Part shown: positions 54,609-63,333 of the stretch, piece after piece | Layout: every line of letters begins with the position of its first letter | Numbering within the stretch: position 1 is the first letter of the stretch | Source of the DNA: Desulforhopalus singaporensis | GTDB taxonomy: Bacteria > Desulfobacterota > Desulfobulbia > Desulfobulbales > Desulfocapsaceae | NCBI RefSeq assembly: GCF_900104445.1 | Contig: NZ_FNJI01000025.1 | Coordinates: 1 to 64,000, forward strand | DNA: 64,000 nucleotides | Direction: 5' to 3' | The notes under the pieces: model-generated | What the model was told of the DNA's origin: nothing | What the model saw: only the letters and a program-made list of their open reading frames with translations | Database searches by the model: none | Translations under genes and position numbers: made by a program

Positions 54609-55871
54609 TTACAGCCGTTGAATAGTATAGAGATAGGTTGGCAGCCTGCTGGCCACTTTGAGTCGGTTGAACTCAAACAGCCTGCTTCTCGAGGGTTGGG
54701 CAAACCGCAGCGGGGAAAAATAGATCGTTCCTTTCGGGCAGTTGCGTACCAGGCTGTCGCGGATCAGTGCAAGAACCGACGGATAGTGGCTTTCAGGCAG
54801 ATCATCTTCCATAATGAAATTGGCCGTTACTTCTATTGAAGGGTAAGTCTTGTTGATGTTTAGCATCCTGGCAAAAGCTTCTTTCACGTTTTGGGCTGAA
54901 ATAGGTTTGCCCAGTCTGTCAAGGGTTTGCTGGTCCGCTGATTCCAGGCCGATATTTATGAAAATTTTTCCCGGCAGCCTGTCAAGGGCATGGAACAGTC
55001 CAGGGTCAGCGCCGAGAAACGAAAAGACCGAGCCGAATAAAAAAACGTTGCCGCCGTCGATTGCCGAATGCGTCAGCCCCAGTCCGGTCAGCGCCCGTTC
55101 AACTGTTTGCACAAGAAGCCGGGGGTCGGCCTGGAGGGCGTCGTGTTCGCCGAGAAACAGACTGTTGTAATTGGTCAGGTCACAGCCGTAAAGCTCTTTG
55201 AGGCTTATGAGCTGATGATCGATTTCAGCAGCCGGTAACTCCCGGTAGGGGGTGCTGTTTTTTACCTTGCAGAACCTGCATTTATAGAGACAGCCTCTTG
55301 ATATCGTCAGCGGTATGACATTGTAGTCGACGTGCCTGGCGTCGGGCGGCAACACCGAGACCACACCGCCGATAATGTCATGGAGTTTCTCCCCTTTTGC
55401 CTGAAGCAGCGAAGGTGTGTTGCGCAGCACCGACTTGATAAAACGATGCTGGTCATCGTCTTGGCTGGCCGGTAACAGGGCGGCAACCATGTCGTACCAG
55501 CCATCGACAAGCTCGGTGACGTCAGGCAGCTTGAACGGGGTGCCGCCGAGGATATTGTTGGTCGGGTATCTGAAGTTTGGCAGATAGTACTCACCTATGG
55601 CTTCAAAGACTCCTGCATATCCTCCGGTTGAATAGTATACCCAGTCGTTTCCGGCGGTACGCTTGAGCCATTCGTGGGGGTGTCCCCAATCACTTCCCTT
55701 GGACCTGGCCCTTATGATCTCATGGTTGAGGTTAAAGTGGAAAATATGGCTTCTGGTCTCAATGATGTGGTAGGAGCCGCAATGCACCGGAAAACTCATC
55801 TTGGTATACGATCTGCTCCCCGAGTGGTACCTGGTAAGGGTAAAGGACGATGAAGGATACATCATATTCAT
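54609..55871 (-). CDS. Radical SAM protein
   Basis: A 420-residue radical SAM enzyme with the motif CLYKCRFCKVKN (CxxxCxxC) at about residue 194, preceded by VIPLTISRG. A long N-terminal region (about 190 residues) without a B12 domain is visible, including GGTPFKLPDVTELVDGWYDMVAALLP. The barrel continues with LTNYNSLFLGEHDALQADPRLL and FINIGLESADQQTLDRLGKPI, which is the radical SAM glycyl/SAM-binding strand. It resembles Elp3/HemN-fold proteins of unassigned function. It is transcribed with the cyclo-ligase. The N-terminal Met choice is uncertain; a second Met lies two residues in. Confidence 0.8.
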   Translation of the reverse strand: MNMMYPSSSFTLTRYHSGSRSYTKMSFPVHCGSYHIIETRSHIFHFNLNHEIIRARSKGSDWGHPHEWLKRTAGNDWVYYSTGGYAGVFEAIGEYYLPNFRYPTNNILGGTPFKLPDVTELVDGWYDMVAALLPASQDDDQHRFIKSVLRNTPSLLQAKGEKLHDIIGGVVSVLPPDARHVDYNVIPLTISRGCLYKCRFCKVKNSTPYRELPAAEIDHQLISLKELYGCDLTNYNSLFLGEHDALQADPRLLVQTVERALTGLGLTHSAIDGGNVFLFGSVFSFLGADPGLFHALDRLPGKIFINIGLESADQQTLDRLGKPISAQNVKEAFARMLNINKTYPSIEVTANFIMEDDLPESHYPSVLALIRDSLVRNCPKGTIYFSPLRFAQPSRSRLFEFNRLKVASRLPTYLYTIQRL

Positions 55872-56253
55872 GGTAGACTCTGGGGCATTTGATCACTGCC
55901 AGAGGCAGTTTCTGTGTCGAGAACCAGCTTGCAGGTTGTTTTTTACAAAATCGGGATTGGAAAGTCAAGCAGGGTGATCAGTTGGAAAAACCTTAAAAAT
56001 AAACGCTATTAGTTGATATTCTGCGGTCAAACTTCTTGGAAATGGAACTGGTTTTGGGTTATAGTGAAATATTTTGTGTGGGGGAGAGCGGATTTTTTCG
56101 ATGAGCTATGGACATCGCTTGATTATTGTCGGCTGGTTTTTGCCGGATGAAAATAGCCTTGTTGAAGGATAGATTTTTTTCAGCGCTGCAAAGGCGGTCG
56201 GTGCACAACACGTTCCGCCGGAAAGTGAAGAAACATCTTTTATGGAGACGTAT
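55872..56253. other. Intergenic region before the formate dehydrogenase genes
   Basis: No gene is supported between the divergent radical SAM gene and the formate dehydrogenase operon. TGGAAC-5-TTGGG at 56043-56058 faintly resembles a sigma-54 promoter but lacks the -12 GC. No clear -35/-10 pair is seen. Promoters for both sides should be here. Confidence 0.45.
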
Positions 56254-56721
56254 ATGGAAAAGCAGATGATGGAAACGCTTGAGGGTATATACCAAAAGTG
56301 TGAAGCCAACGGGGACAACCTCATCACCGTTCTGCAGGAAGTTCAGCATGAATTCGGCTACATCCAGGAAGAGGTCGTGAACTGGTTCTCCGAGCGCACA
56401 AACATACCCGCCTCGAAGTATTATGGTGTAATTACGTTCTATTCCCAGTTCCACCAGAACCCACGAGGTAAGAATATCGTCACCGTATGTTGCGGAACGG
56501 TGTGCCACGTCAAGGGGGCGCCGCGCATCATCGCAAAAGTACGGGAGGATCTCAAGCTCAAGGAAGATCAGGATACAACAAGGGATATGCTGTTTACCAT
56601 GGAACGGGTCAACTGTGTTGGGGCCTGCAGTATCGCACCCGTCGTGCTGGTGAACGATAAGGTTCTCGGTAAGGTATCACCGGCAAGTATGGTGAAAAGT
56701 CTTAAAGAATATAAGGAATAG
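56254..56721 (+). CDS. NuoE-like [2Fe-2S] subunit of NAD-linked formate dehydrogenase
   Basis: A 155-residue thioredoxin-fold 2Fe-2S protein of the NuoE/HydC type. The four cluster cysteines are in VCCGTVCHVKGA and VNCVGACSIAPVV. It helps hand electrons between the flavin subunit and the catalytic subunit. The ATG at 56254 fits GGAG six bases upstream, while the upstream ATG at 56242 overlaps that site. It is the first gene of the operon, three bases before the NuoF-like gene. Together with the next two genes it makes an NAD-dependent, possibly bifurcating, soluble formate dehydrogenase. Confidence 0.9.
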   Translation: MEKQMMETLEGIYQKCEANGDNLITVLQEVQHEFGYIQEEVVNWFSERTNIPASKYYGVITFYSQFHQNPRGKNIVTVCCGTVCHVKGAPRIIAKVREDLKLKEDQDTTRDMLFTMERVNCVGACSIAPVVLVNDKVLGKVSPASMVKSLKEYKE

Positions 56722-56724
56722 ACC

Positions 56725-58506
56725 ATGAGCAATGAAATAGTTGTCAATGTGTGCATGGGAACAGGTGGTATCGCCGCCGGCGGCAGCCAGGTAATGGAGG
56801 CGTTCATCAGTGAGCTGGAAGCCGCAGGTGTTGAAAACGCCACGGTAAAGGAAAAATGCCGGCTGCACAAGGTGGGATGCCGTGGTTTCTGTGCCAGAGA
56901 CGTGCTGGTTGACATCACCATAAACGGTAATGTCTCCACGTACCAGTATATCCAGGCGGACATGGTTCCCAAGCTGGTAAAAGAACATGTCGTTGGCGGG
57001 AAACCGGTCAGTGACTGGCTGGTCGGCGAGGATTATCACACCTTCCATGACAATCAGACCAAGATCGTTCTGGCCGACCTCGGCAAGATAGATCCGGAGT
57101 CGATCGATGAATACCTGGCGGTTGACGGATACAAGGCGGCACAGAAGGTGCTGGACACCATGAGTCCCGCCGATGTAATCCAGACCATCAAGGATTCCGG
57201 GCTGCGAGGCAGGGGGGGCGGCGGTTTTCCGACAGGGGTGAAGTGGAGCTTCTGTGCCGCCAACGATTCCGATCAGTACTATATTATCTGTAACGCCGAC
57301 GAAGGTGATCCCGGCGCCTTTATGGACCGTTCGATCATCGAGGGTAATCCCCACGCGGTTATCGAGGGGATGATCATCGGCGCCTACGCCATTGGTGCGT
57401 CGGTGGGATACATCTATATCCGTGCCGAATATCCGCTCGCGGTCGACCGTCTCAATATGGCGCTGAAGCAGGCGAAAGAAAAAGGGTATCTCGGCGAGAA
57501 CCTGTTTGGCAGCGGATTTAATCTGCAGATTAAGGTCAAGCTTGGCGCCGGTGCCTTTGTCTGCGGTGAAGAGACCGCCCTTATCGCCTCGATTGAAGGT
57601 GAGCGGGGAATGCCGCGGGCCAAGCCGCCGTTTCCCGCCAACAAAGGACTCTGGGGGAAACCGACAATTATCAACAATGTCGAAACATTTGCCAATATCC
57701 CTCAGATCCTCAACAAAGGTGCCGACTGGTTTGCGTCGATCGGTTCCGAGAAGAGCAAGGGAACCAAGGTTATCGCCCTTACCGGTAAGATCAGGAATAC
57801 CGGGCTTATCGAGATTCCGATGGGGATGCCGCTCAAGGATATCATCTTTAACGTCGGCGGCGGTATTGAAGGCGACAAGCTCTTTAAGGCGGTTCAGACC
57901 GGCGGTCCTTCCGGCGGCTGCATTCCGCAGCAGCATATCGACCTGCCGGTCGACTATGAAGGACTCGCCTCGGTCGGGTCGATGATGGGGTCAGGCGGTA
58001 TGGTCGTTCTTGACGAAACCGACTGTATGGTCAATATCTCTAAATTTTTCCTTGAGTTTACCCAAGCTGAATCGTGCGGCAAATGTGTTCCCTGCCGTCT
58101 TGGGACCAAGCGTCTGCTTGAGATCCTCACACGAATTGTTGACGGAGAGGGAAGAGAGGGGGATATAGAGCTGCTGCAGGAACTGGCGGAAGACGTGCGG
58201 GATTCAAGTCTTTGCGGGCTTGGTATGTCGGCGCCCAATCCGGTACTGAGCACCATCAAATATTTCCGTCATGAGTATGAAGCCCACATCAAACAGAAGA
58301 AGTGCCCGTCGAAGGTGTGCAATAAGCTGTTGACGTTCTTCATCAGGGAGGACATGTGTATCGGTTGCGGAATGTGTGCGCGAGCCTGTTCCGTAAAGGC
58401 CATATCCGGACAGGTGAAACAGCCCCATAAAATCGACAATTCGGTATGCATCAAGTGCGGTGCCTGTTTTGATGCGTGTAAATTCAGCGCCGTGTTAAAG
58501 GAGTAG
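56725..58506 (+). CDS. NuoF/HydB-like NADH-binding flavoprotein subunit
   Basis: A 593-residue subunit with four modules: an N-terminal 2Fe-2S thioredoxin-like domain (VNVCMGTGGIAAGG, KCRLHKVGCRGFCARD); the NAD/FMN domain (SGLRGRGGGGFPTGVKWSF and NADEGDPGAFMDRS); a SLBB domain; the NuoF 4Fe-4S motif ESCGKCVPCRLG...SSLCGLG; and a C-terminal pair of 4Fe-4S sites (CIGCGMCARACSVKAI, CIKCGACFDACKFSAV). This is the layout of HydB of bifurcating hydrogenases, so electron exchange with both NAD(H) and ferredoxin is possible. Its TAG/TGA end overlaps the ATG of fdhA. Confidence 0.93.
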   Translation: MSNEIVVNVCMGTGGIAAGGSQVMEAFISELEAAGVENATVKEKCRLHKVGCRGFCARDVLVDITINGNVSTYQYIQADMVPKLVKEHVVGGKPVSDWLVGEDYHTFHDNQTKIVLADLGKIDPESIDEYLAVDGYKAAQKVLDTMSPADVIQTIKDSGLRGRGGGGFPTGVKWSFCAANDSDQYYIICNADEGDPGAFMDRSIIEGNPHAVIEGMIIGAYAIGASVGYIYIRAEYPLAVDRLNMALKQAKEKGYLGENLFGSGFNLQIKVKLGAGAFVCGEETALIASIEGERGMPRAKPPFPANKGLWGKPTIINNVETFANIPQILNKGADWFASIGSEKSKGTKVIALTGKIRNTGLIEIPMGMPLKDIIFNVGGGIEGDKLFKAVQTGGPSGGCIPQQHIDLPVDYEGLASVGSMMGSGGMVVLDETDCMVNISKFFLEFTQAESCGKCVPCRLGTKRLLEILTRIVDGEGREGDIELLQELAEDVRDSSLCGLGMSAPNPVLSTIKYFRHEYEAHIKQKKCPSKVCNKLLTFFIREDMCIGCGMCARACSVKAISGQVKQPHKIDNSVCIKCGACFDACKFSAVLKE

Positions 58507-61193
58507 TGACCATGATAACTGTGACCGTTGATGGAAGAGATGTAGAAGTTGCCGAAGGGACTACCGTGCTTGAAGCAGCAAAGAAGCTGGGGATAAATAT
58601 CCCCACTCTTTGCCATGACGACAGGCTCAAGCCCTACGGCGCATGCAGGCTGTGTGTGGTGGAGATCGCCGGAATGCGAAAGCCGGTTACCTCCTGCACC
58701 ACGCCTGCAACCGACAATATGATTGTCAAGACCCAGAGCGAACGGCTGTACCGGCTTCGCCGGACGGCGGTCGAGCTGCTGCTGTCCGATCACCCCAACG
58801 ACTGCATGACGTGTATCGGAACGGGCGACTGCAGACTCCAGGAACTTGCCTACCAGTACGGCATACGTGAAAACAGGTTCGCAGGGGAGATGCGGGATCA
58901 CCACCGGATCGACAAGAACCCGTTCGTTGTCCGCCAGCAGAATAAATGCGTGATGTGCGGCCTGTGTGTGCGGGTGTGTGAGGAAGTACAGGGGGTGGGC
59001 GCCATCGGTTTTGCCGAGAGGGGCTTTGAAGCCAAGGTTATTCCTCCTTTCGGGAAAGACCTGGATTGTGAGTTCTGCGGCCAGTGTGTTTCGGTCTGTC
59101 CGACCGGCGCCCTCTCCGGGGCTATATGGGCCGGAAAAGCGCGGATGGAAGGTGTGGAAAAAACCGACACCACCTGTACCTACTGCGGGTGCGGGTGTAA
59201 TTTGACACTTTCCTCCAATGGTGACCAGGTTATCCGCGTCACCTCCGATGCGAACAACCACAACCGGGGTTGGCTCTGTGTCAAGGGAAGATTCGGGTTC
59301 GATTTTATCAACAGCCCGGAAAGGCTGACCAGGCCGATGATAAGGCGGGAAAAAGGGGGAACCCTTGAACGGGTGAGCTGGGACGAAGCTCTTGATTTTG
59401 TCGCCGAACGCTTTACCAAGATCAAGAAAGAGTCTGGAGCCGACGCTATCGGCGGGCTCTGTTCCGCAAGATGTACCAACGAAGAAAACTATATTTTCCA
59501 GAAGATGATGCGTGCGGCGATCGGGACGAACAATATCGATCACTGCGCGAGATACTGACACAGTGCTACGGTGGCCGGTCTGGCCGCCAAATTCGGTTCA
59601 GGTGCAATGACCAACTCCGTCAAGGAGATTGCAGAAAACGACGCACTGTTTGTTATCGGCTCCAATACCACGGAAAACCACCCGATTATCGGGCTGAGGA
59701 TGAAAGAGGCGGTGGCCAACGGGGCCAGGCTGATTGTTGCCGATCCGCGAAAAATTCCTCTGGTAAAACACGCCACCCTGTGGCTGAGGCATCGGCCGGG
59801 TACCGACGCCGTGCTGCTGAACTCAATCATGAACGTTATCCTGGCTGAAGGGCTGGAGGACAAGGCGTTTATTGACAGCAGGACCGAAGGGTATGAAGAG
59901 TTCGTCAAGTCCCTTGAGACTTTTACTCCGGAGTATGGTGAAGAAAAGACCGGAGTACCGGCGGAAGATATCAAAAAAGCTGCGAGAATTTACGCAGAGG
60001 CAAAAAATGCCGGTATCTATTACGCCATGGGTATTACCCAGCACGTGATGGGCACCAACAATGTCAACGCGGTCGGAAACCTGGCGATGCTTACCGGAAA
60101 TGTCGGCAAGCGGGCAGCCGGCGTCAATCCGCTGCGCGGTCAGAACAACGTTCAGGGTGCCTGTGACATGGGTGGGTTGCCCAATGTCTATCCGGGTTAT
60201 CAGAACGTCGAAGATCCTGCGGTAAAAGAGAAATTCGAGAAGGCATGGAACACCGAACTTCCCGCCAAGGCAGGACTCAAGGCTACGGAAATGACCGGCG
60301 CCATGATCGACGGCACTCTCAAGGGTCTGTACGTTTTCGGCGAAAATCCGGCTCTTTCCGATCCTAACACCTCTCATTCGGTGAAGGCGTTTAAGAACCT
60401 GGAGTTTCTCGTGGTCCAGGATATTTTCATGACCGAGACCGCGGCGCTGGCCGACGTGGTTCTGCCCGGCGTCTCTTTTGCTGAAAAGGATGGGACGTTC
60501 ACCTCTTCGGAAAGAAGGGTGCAGCGGGTCCGTAAAGCTGTAAATCCGCCGGGACAGGCACAGTCGGATCTCGATATCATCAACCAGATCTACCAACGGA
60601 TCGACGGCGGCAACAAAGATGATGTCCTCGATCCGGCCATGGTTTTTGACGAGGTGGCGTCACTGTGGCCCGCAATCGCGGGGATCAACTACGAGAGAAT
60701 CGAAAAGTGCGGTATCCAGTGGCCGTGTCCGGATGAAAAACACCCCGGCACCGAGTTCTTGTTTGCTGAATCCTTCAATCGAAAAGACGGCAAGGCGCTT
60801 TTTACTCCGGTACCGTTTGTCGCTTCGGACGAGCTGCCGGACAAGGAATATCCGTACGTGCTCACCACCGGCAGGGAGTTGTTCCACTACCACACCGGTA
60901 CCATGACCAGGAGATCCAGCGGACTCAATGCGATCGCACCGGAGGCGTTTGTTGAAGTCAATCCGGCCGACGCTGAAATCCTTGGGGTGGCCGATGGGCA
61001 AAAACTGACCGTCAGCTCAAGAAGAGGTCAGATCAAGGTCAAGGCCAAGGTGAGTAATATTGTGCCGCAAAATGTTGTTTTCATTCCATTTCATTACCGA
61101 GAGGCCGCAGCGAACCTGCTGACCAGCGACGCCATGGATCCGGTTTGCAAGATAATGGAAGCGAAGGTATGTGCGGTAAGACTGGAGAAGTAG
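58506..61193 (+). CDS. fdhA: Selenocysteine-containing formate dehydrogenase catalytic subunit
   Basis: An 895-residue molybdo/tungsto-bis-MGD enzyme that interconverts CO2 and formate. The reading frame is broken only by TGA at 59556-59558, codon 351, in the context CARY-Sec-HSATVAG, the conserved active-site position of FdhF/FdhA; the frame continues seamlessly to 61193. Domains in order: a 2Fe-2S ferredoxin (CRLCVVEIAG), a His-Cys 4Fe-4S site (HPNDCMTCIGTGDC), two 4Fe-4S clusters (CVMCGLCVRVC, CEFCGQCVSVCPTGA), the MGD N-terminal Fe4S4 (CTYCGCGCNLTL, WLCVKGRFG), Sec351, then His352 and Arg-rich MGD-binding regions (GSNTTENHPI, LTGNVGKRAAGVNPLRGQNNVQGACDMG). A SECIS hairpin lies just after the UGA. 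It is coupled to the NuoF-like gene. Confidence 0.96.
59570..59588 (+). promoter_or_regulatory. SECIS element of fdhA
   Basis: GGUGGCC (59570-59576) pairs with GGCCGCC (59582-59588), one G-U, capped by GGUCU (59577-59581). The apical GGUC is the SelB-contacting motif known from E. coli fdhF. The loop begins 18 bases after the UGA, in the usual distance range. It lies within the coding sequence. Confidence 0.92.
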
Positions 61194-61229
61194 TACTGGC
61201 ATTTATCCTGTACAGGATTTAATGTTTAC

Positions 61230-61264
61230 AACGGGAAGTTGAGAAAATCTCAGCTTCCCGTTTT
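61230..61264 (+). terminator. Terminator of the formate dehydrogenase operon
   Basis: A 15-bp stem (AACGGGAAGTTGAGA, 61230-61244, with TCTCAGCTTCCCGTT, 61248-61262, one G-U) closed by AAA and running into TTTTC. It separates the formate dehydrogenase transcript from the two genes that follow. Confidence 0.9.
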
Positions 61265-61324
61265 CGTCTCTTTAGCCGGAGGCTGCGGGTGCAGGATTTC
61301 AGCAATAATACCGGAGGATGTCCT

Positions 61325-61702
61325 ATGATTTCAATCCACACCAACGGGGAGAAAATCGCCGAATATGAGTCCTTGATATACATCCCTGATATTGCGGTGA
61401 CGGAACCGGGATATATTAAGATGATTTCGGTAAAAGACAGCGCCAACGCCAAACACGAATACCACGCCATGGCGCAGATGGCATATTTCGAGTTTCAGGA
61501 TGGGGAACTGGAAACTGAGGAGATCGAACAGGTGCTTATGGTTGAAACAGCAAAGGAACAAATTGAATTTCGTGACGGAATAATGCTCTGTCGAAAGGAA
61601 GACGGCGGGTTCAAGGTGTTGGTTCGTCCGAACGTGAACGTAAAAAAGATACTGGAAGCGGGATACCGGTACTGTACCCGATGGGTAAGGCTTGATATTT
61701 AA
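61325..61702 (+). CDS. Uncharacterised protein upstream of the DUF166 selenoprotein
   Basis: A 125-residue cytoplasmic protein: MISIHTNGEKIAEYESLIYIPDIAVTEPGYIKMISV, HAMAQMAYFEFQDGELETEEIEQVLMVETAKEQIEFRDGIMLC and a C-terminal VLVRPNVNVKKILEAGYRYCTRWVRLDI. It looks like a small beta-rich domain. No family is recognised. The ATG at 61325 follows CCGGAGGA; the upstream in-frame start at 61289 has no such site. It lies after the fdh terminator and 24 bases before the DUF166 gene, so it is probably co-transcribed with it and may be its partner. Confidence 0.65.
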   Translation: MISIHTNGEKIAEYESLIYIPDIAVTEPGYIKMISVKDSANAKHEYHAMAQMAYFEFQDGELETEEIEQVLMVETAKEQIEFRDGIMLCRKEDGGFKVLVRPNVNVKKILEAGYRYCTRWVRLDI

Positions 61703-61725
61703 TTCTTCCGTGCAGGGGAAAAGTT

Positions 61726-62406
61726 GTGAGTGAATCCGACGAAAATCGCCGCCAGCACGTGTTGATTTTTCAACAAAACGGCAGCGGGAAACAAAAAATT
61801 GCAGGACTGGAAAAGTACGGAAAAGATAAATTTCGTCTTGAGATTGTCGATATAGACGATGTTCTTCCCCCCGTCCTCGATGATACCAGTGACTATCTGC
61901 CGGCTGACATCTGTTGTGATCTGGTCCTTGATTTTCTAAAACACAGTGATCTGTCGACCGATCTTGCGGCGCTGTGTGCCGGGAAAAACATCCCGATGAT
62001 CGCCTCGGGCAAGAAAACAGTGGGCAGGGGGATAGTTACTCCGCCGACCTGATGCGGACTTCCAAGGCAGGTCGGCCTTGGCAGGTATGGTGAAGATTTT
62101 GGCGCTCCCGAGTTTGTGGTGGAGGCTGACGGCGGGATAATACGAAACGTTCGTGTCGTCCGCGGGGCTCCGTGCGGGGCAACGTGGGAAGCTGCGGCGA
62201 GGCTGATAGGTCATCCGGTGGACGACGCGGTACGGAAAATAGGGCTTGAAACACAGTTTTACTGTTCTGCAGATCCTTCCGGGTGGGACCCGATCCACGG
62301 GAAAAGTCCTGTCCATTTTGCCGGAAAGATCCATTCGAGCCAATTGGCAAAAGCCATAGGCGAGATCATAACGTTGGTGGAACAGGCAGATGAGTCCGAC
62401 GAATAA
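61726..62406 (+). CDS. DUF166-family protein with a predicted selenocysteine
   Basis: One frame runs from GTG 61726 to TAA 62406 (226 residues), broken by a single TGA at 62050-62052, codon 109. Before it lies the DUF166-type stretch DICCDLVLDFLKHSDLS...AGKKTVGRGIVTPPT (abbreviated); after it CGLPRQVGLGRYGEDFGAPEF, then VRGAPCGATWEAA and FYCSADPSGWDPIHGKSPVHFAGKI, all diagnostic of DUF166. The UGA replaces the first Cys of the family's PPTCCGL-type motif, as I recall it, giving PPT-Sec-Cys. A hairpin with an AGGUCG loop follows the UGA as in fdhA. DUF166 has been annotated as thymidylate-synthase-like on limited evidence; the function is uncertain. The Sec next to Cys suggests redox or methyl chemistry. 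Confidence 0.88.
62062..62081 (+). promoter_or_regulatory. SECIS-like element of the DUF166 gene
   Basis: CCAAGGC (62062-62068) pairs perfectly with GCCTTGG (62075-62081), capped by AGGUCG. The GGU of the loop begins 17 bases after the UGA, against 18 for the fdhA SECIS, and both present GGUC. This is the best evidence that the UGA is read as selenocysteine. Confidence 0.85.
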
Positions 62407-62414
62407 AAAACAAA

Positions 62415-62438
62415 GCATTTGTCTGTGTTGACAAATGC
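62415..62438. terminator. Bidirectional terminator between DUF166 and rubrerythrin genes
   Basis: GCATTTGTC (62415-62423) and GACAAATGC (62430-62438) make a perfect 9-bp stem with a 6-base loop, flanked by an A-run on the left (AAAAAACAAA) and ATTGTT on the right. It lies between convergent genes and can serve both. Confidence 0.75.
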
Positions 62439-62447
62439 ATTGTTCTG

Positions 62448-63023
62448 TCACCAGTTTTTCTTGAGAATCTCGAAATAGCCCGGCGGTTTTACACAGGCCG
62501 GGCATTTGTCAGGCGGTGTCTTGCCATGATGGAGATAGCCGCAGCTGAGGCATTTCCAGGTTACCACCGATTCTTTTTGAAATGTTTTACCGGTTGCGAG
62601 ATTTTCCGCCAGCTCGCGAAACATTATCTCGTGGTTTTTTTCCGATACGTTAATGGCATTGAAGGTATCGGCCGCTCTGGCAAAGCCTTCGGCCTCGGCA
62701 ACCTCGGCGAAAACAGCGTACATCTCGTCATGAACGTACAGCTCCAGCGCCGCTGACGCGATCAGGTTGCTCCTGGTGTCCTTGATCACTCCCGCGGGAA
62801 AGGCGCCCGTTATAGTAAGTTCGCCCCCGTTGAAAAAATTAAAAAAGCGCAGGGCATGTTCATATTCCTGGGCCGCCGTCTCGTCGAAAAGCCGCCCGAT
62901 CTGGATCAGCCCCTCGTCGTGGGCGCGGGTGGCGAAAAAGTTGTAGCGTGTACGGGCCTGGGCTTCTGCCGAGTAAGAAAGCAGCAGGTTATGGGCTGTC
63001 CTGCTTTCACGGAATTTTCCCAT
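62448..63023 (-). CDS. Rubrerythrin
   Basis: A 191-residue cytoplasmic di-iron protein that reduces hydrogen peroxide in anaerobes. The ferritin-like four-helix part holds EAQARTRYNFFATRAHDEG, AAQEYEHALRFF, AEVAEAEGFARAADTFNAINVSEKNHEIMFREL, with the Glu/His ligands expected for the diiron site. A C-terminal rubredoxin-like knuckle WKCLSCGYLHHGKTPPDKCPACVKPPGYFEIL carries the FeCys4 centre. The length matches the family. The ferredoxin gene upstream on the same strand (12-base gap) is a plausible electron donor. The ATG at 63023 is the natural start. Confidence 0.92.
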   Translation of the reverse strand: MGKFRESRTAHNLLLSYSAEAQARTRYNFFATRAHDEGLIQIGRLFDETAAQEYEHALRFFNFFNGGELTITGAFPAGVIKDTRSNLIASAALELYVHDEMYAVFAEVAEAEGFARAADTFNAINVSEKNHEIMFRELAENLATGKTFQKESVVTWKCLSCGYLHHGKTPPDKCPACVKPPGYFEILKKNW

Positions 63024-63035
63024 CGCTGATCTCCG

Positions 63036-63230
63036 CTATTCTTCTTCTATTATGATGGCATCGGCGCCGCACTCCGCCGCGGCCTGGCGGACGACATCTT
63101 GAAGATGCTCCGGGATCATGTCGTATTTGACGATGGAAAGGAGCTGATCCTCATCATATTCGAACACTTCCGGGCAGAGTTTGTTACAGTTCCTGTCTCC
63201 CATGCATTGACTGGTGATGGTCACTTTCAT
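63036..63230 (-). CDS. Small [4Fe-4S]-type ferredoxin
   Basis: A 64-residue ferredoxin: MKVTITSQCMGDRNCNKLCPEVFEYDEDQLLSIV carries Cys9, Cys15 and Cys19, with a further Cys at residue 53 (AAECGAD). This pattern fits a single 4Fe-4S (or 3Fe-4S) ferredoxin in the style of Desulfovibrio monocluster proteins, with an atypical first motif CMGDRNCNKLC in place of CxxCxxC. It precedes rubrerythrin by 12 bases in the same transcript, so it probably feeds electrons to it. ATG at 63230 follows an AGGGAGAAACGCA site. Confidence 0.85.
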   Translation of the reverse strand: MKVTITSQCMGDRNCNKLCPEVFEYDEDQLLSIVKYDMIPEHLQDVVRQAAAECGADAIIIEEE

Positions 63231-63333
63231 TGCGTTTCTCCCTGGTTAATTGAGTAGTTGAGTTCCTGCCTGCACCCTTTAGATTGCAAGTAGGCCCGAT
63301 TGTGCCAGAAGTGTCGCCAATGCGTCTGACGAA

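Noticed and set aside
56043-56058. Sigma-54-like box before the formate dehydrogenase genes
   Set aside because: Has GG at -24 but TTGGG and not TTGC at -12. Too weak to call.
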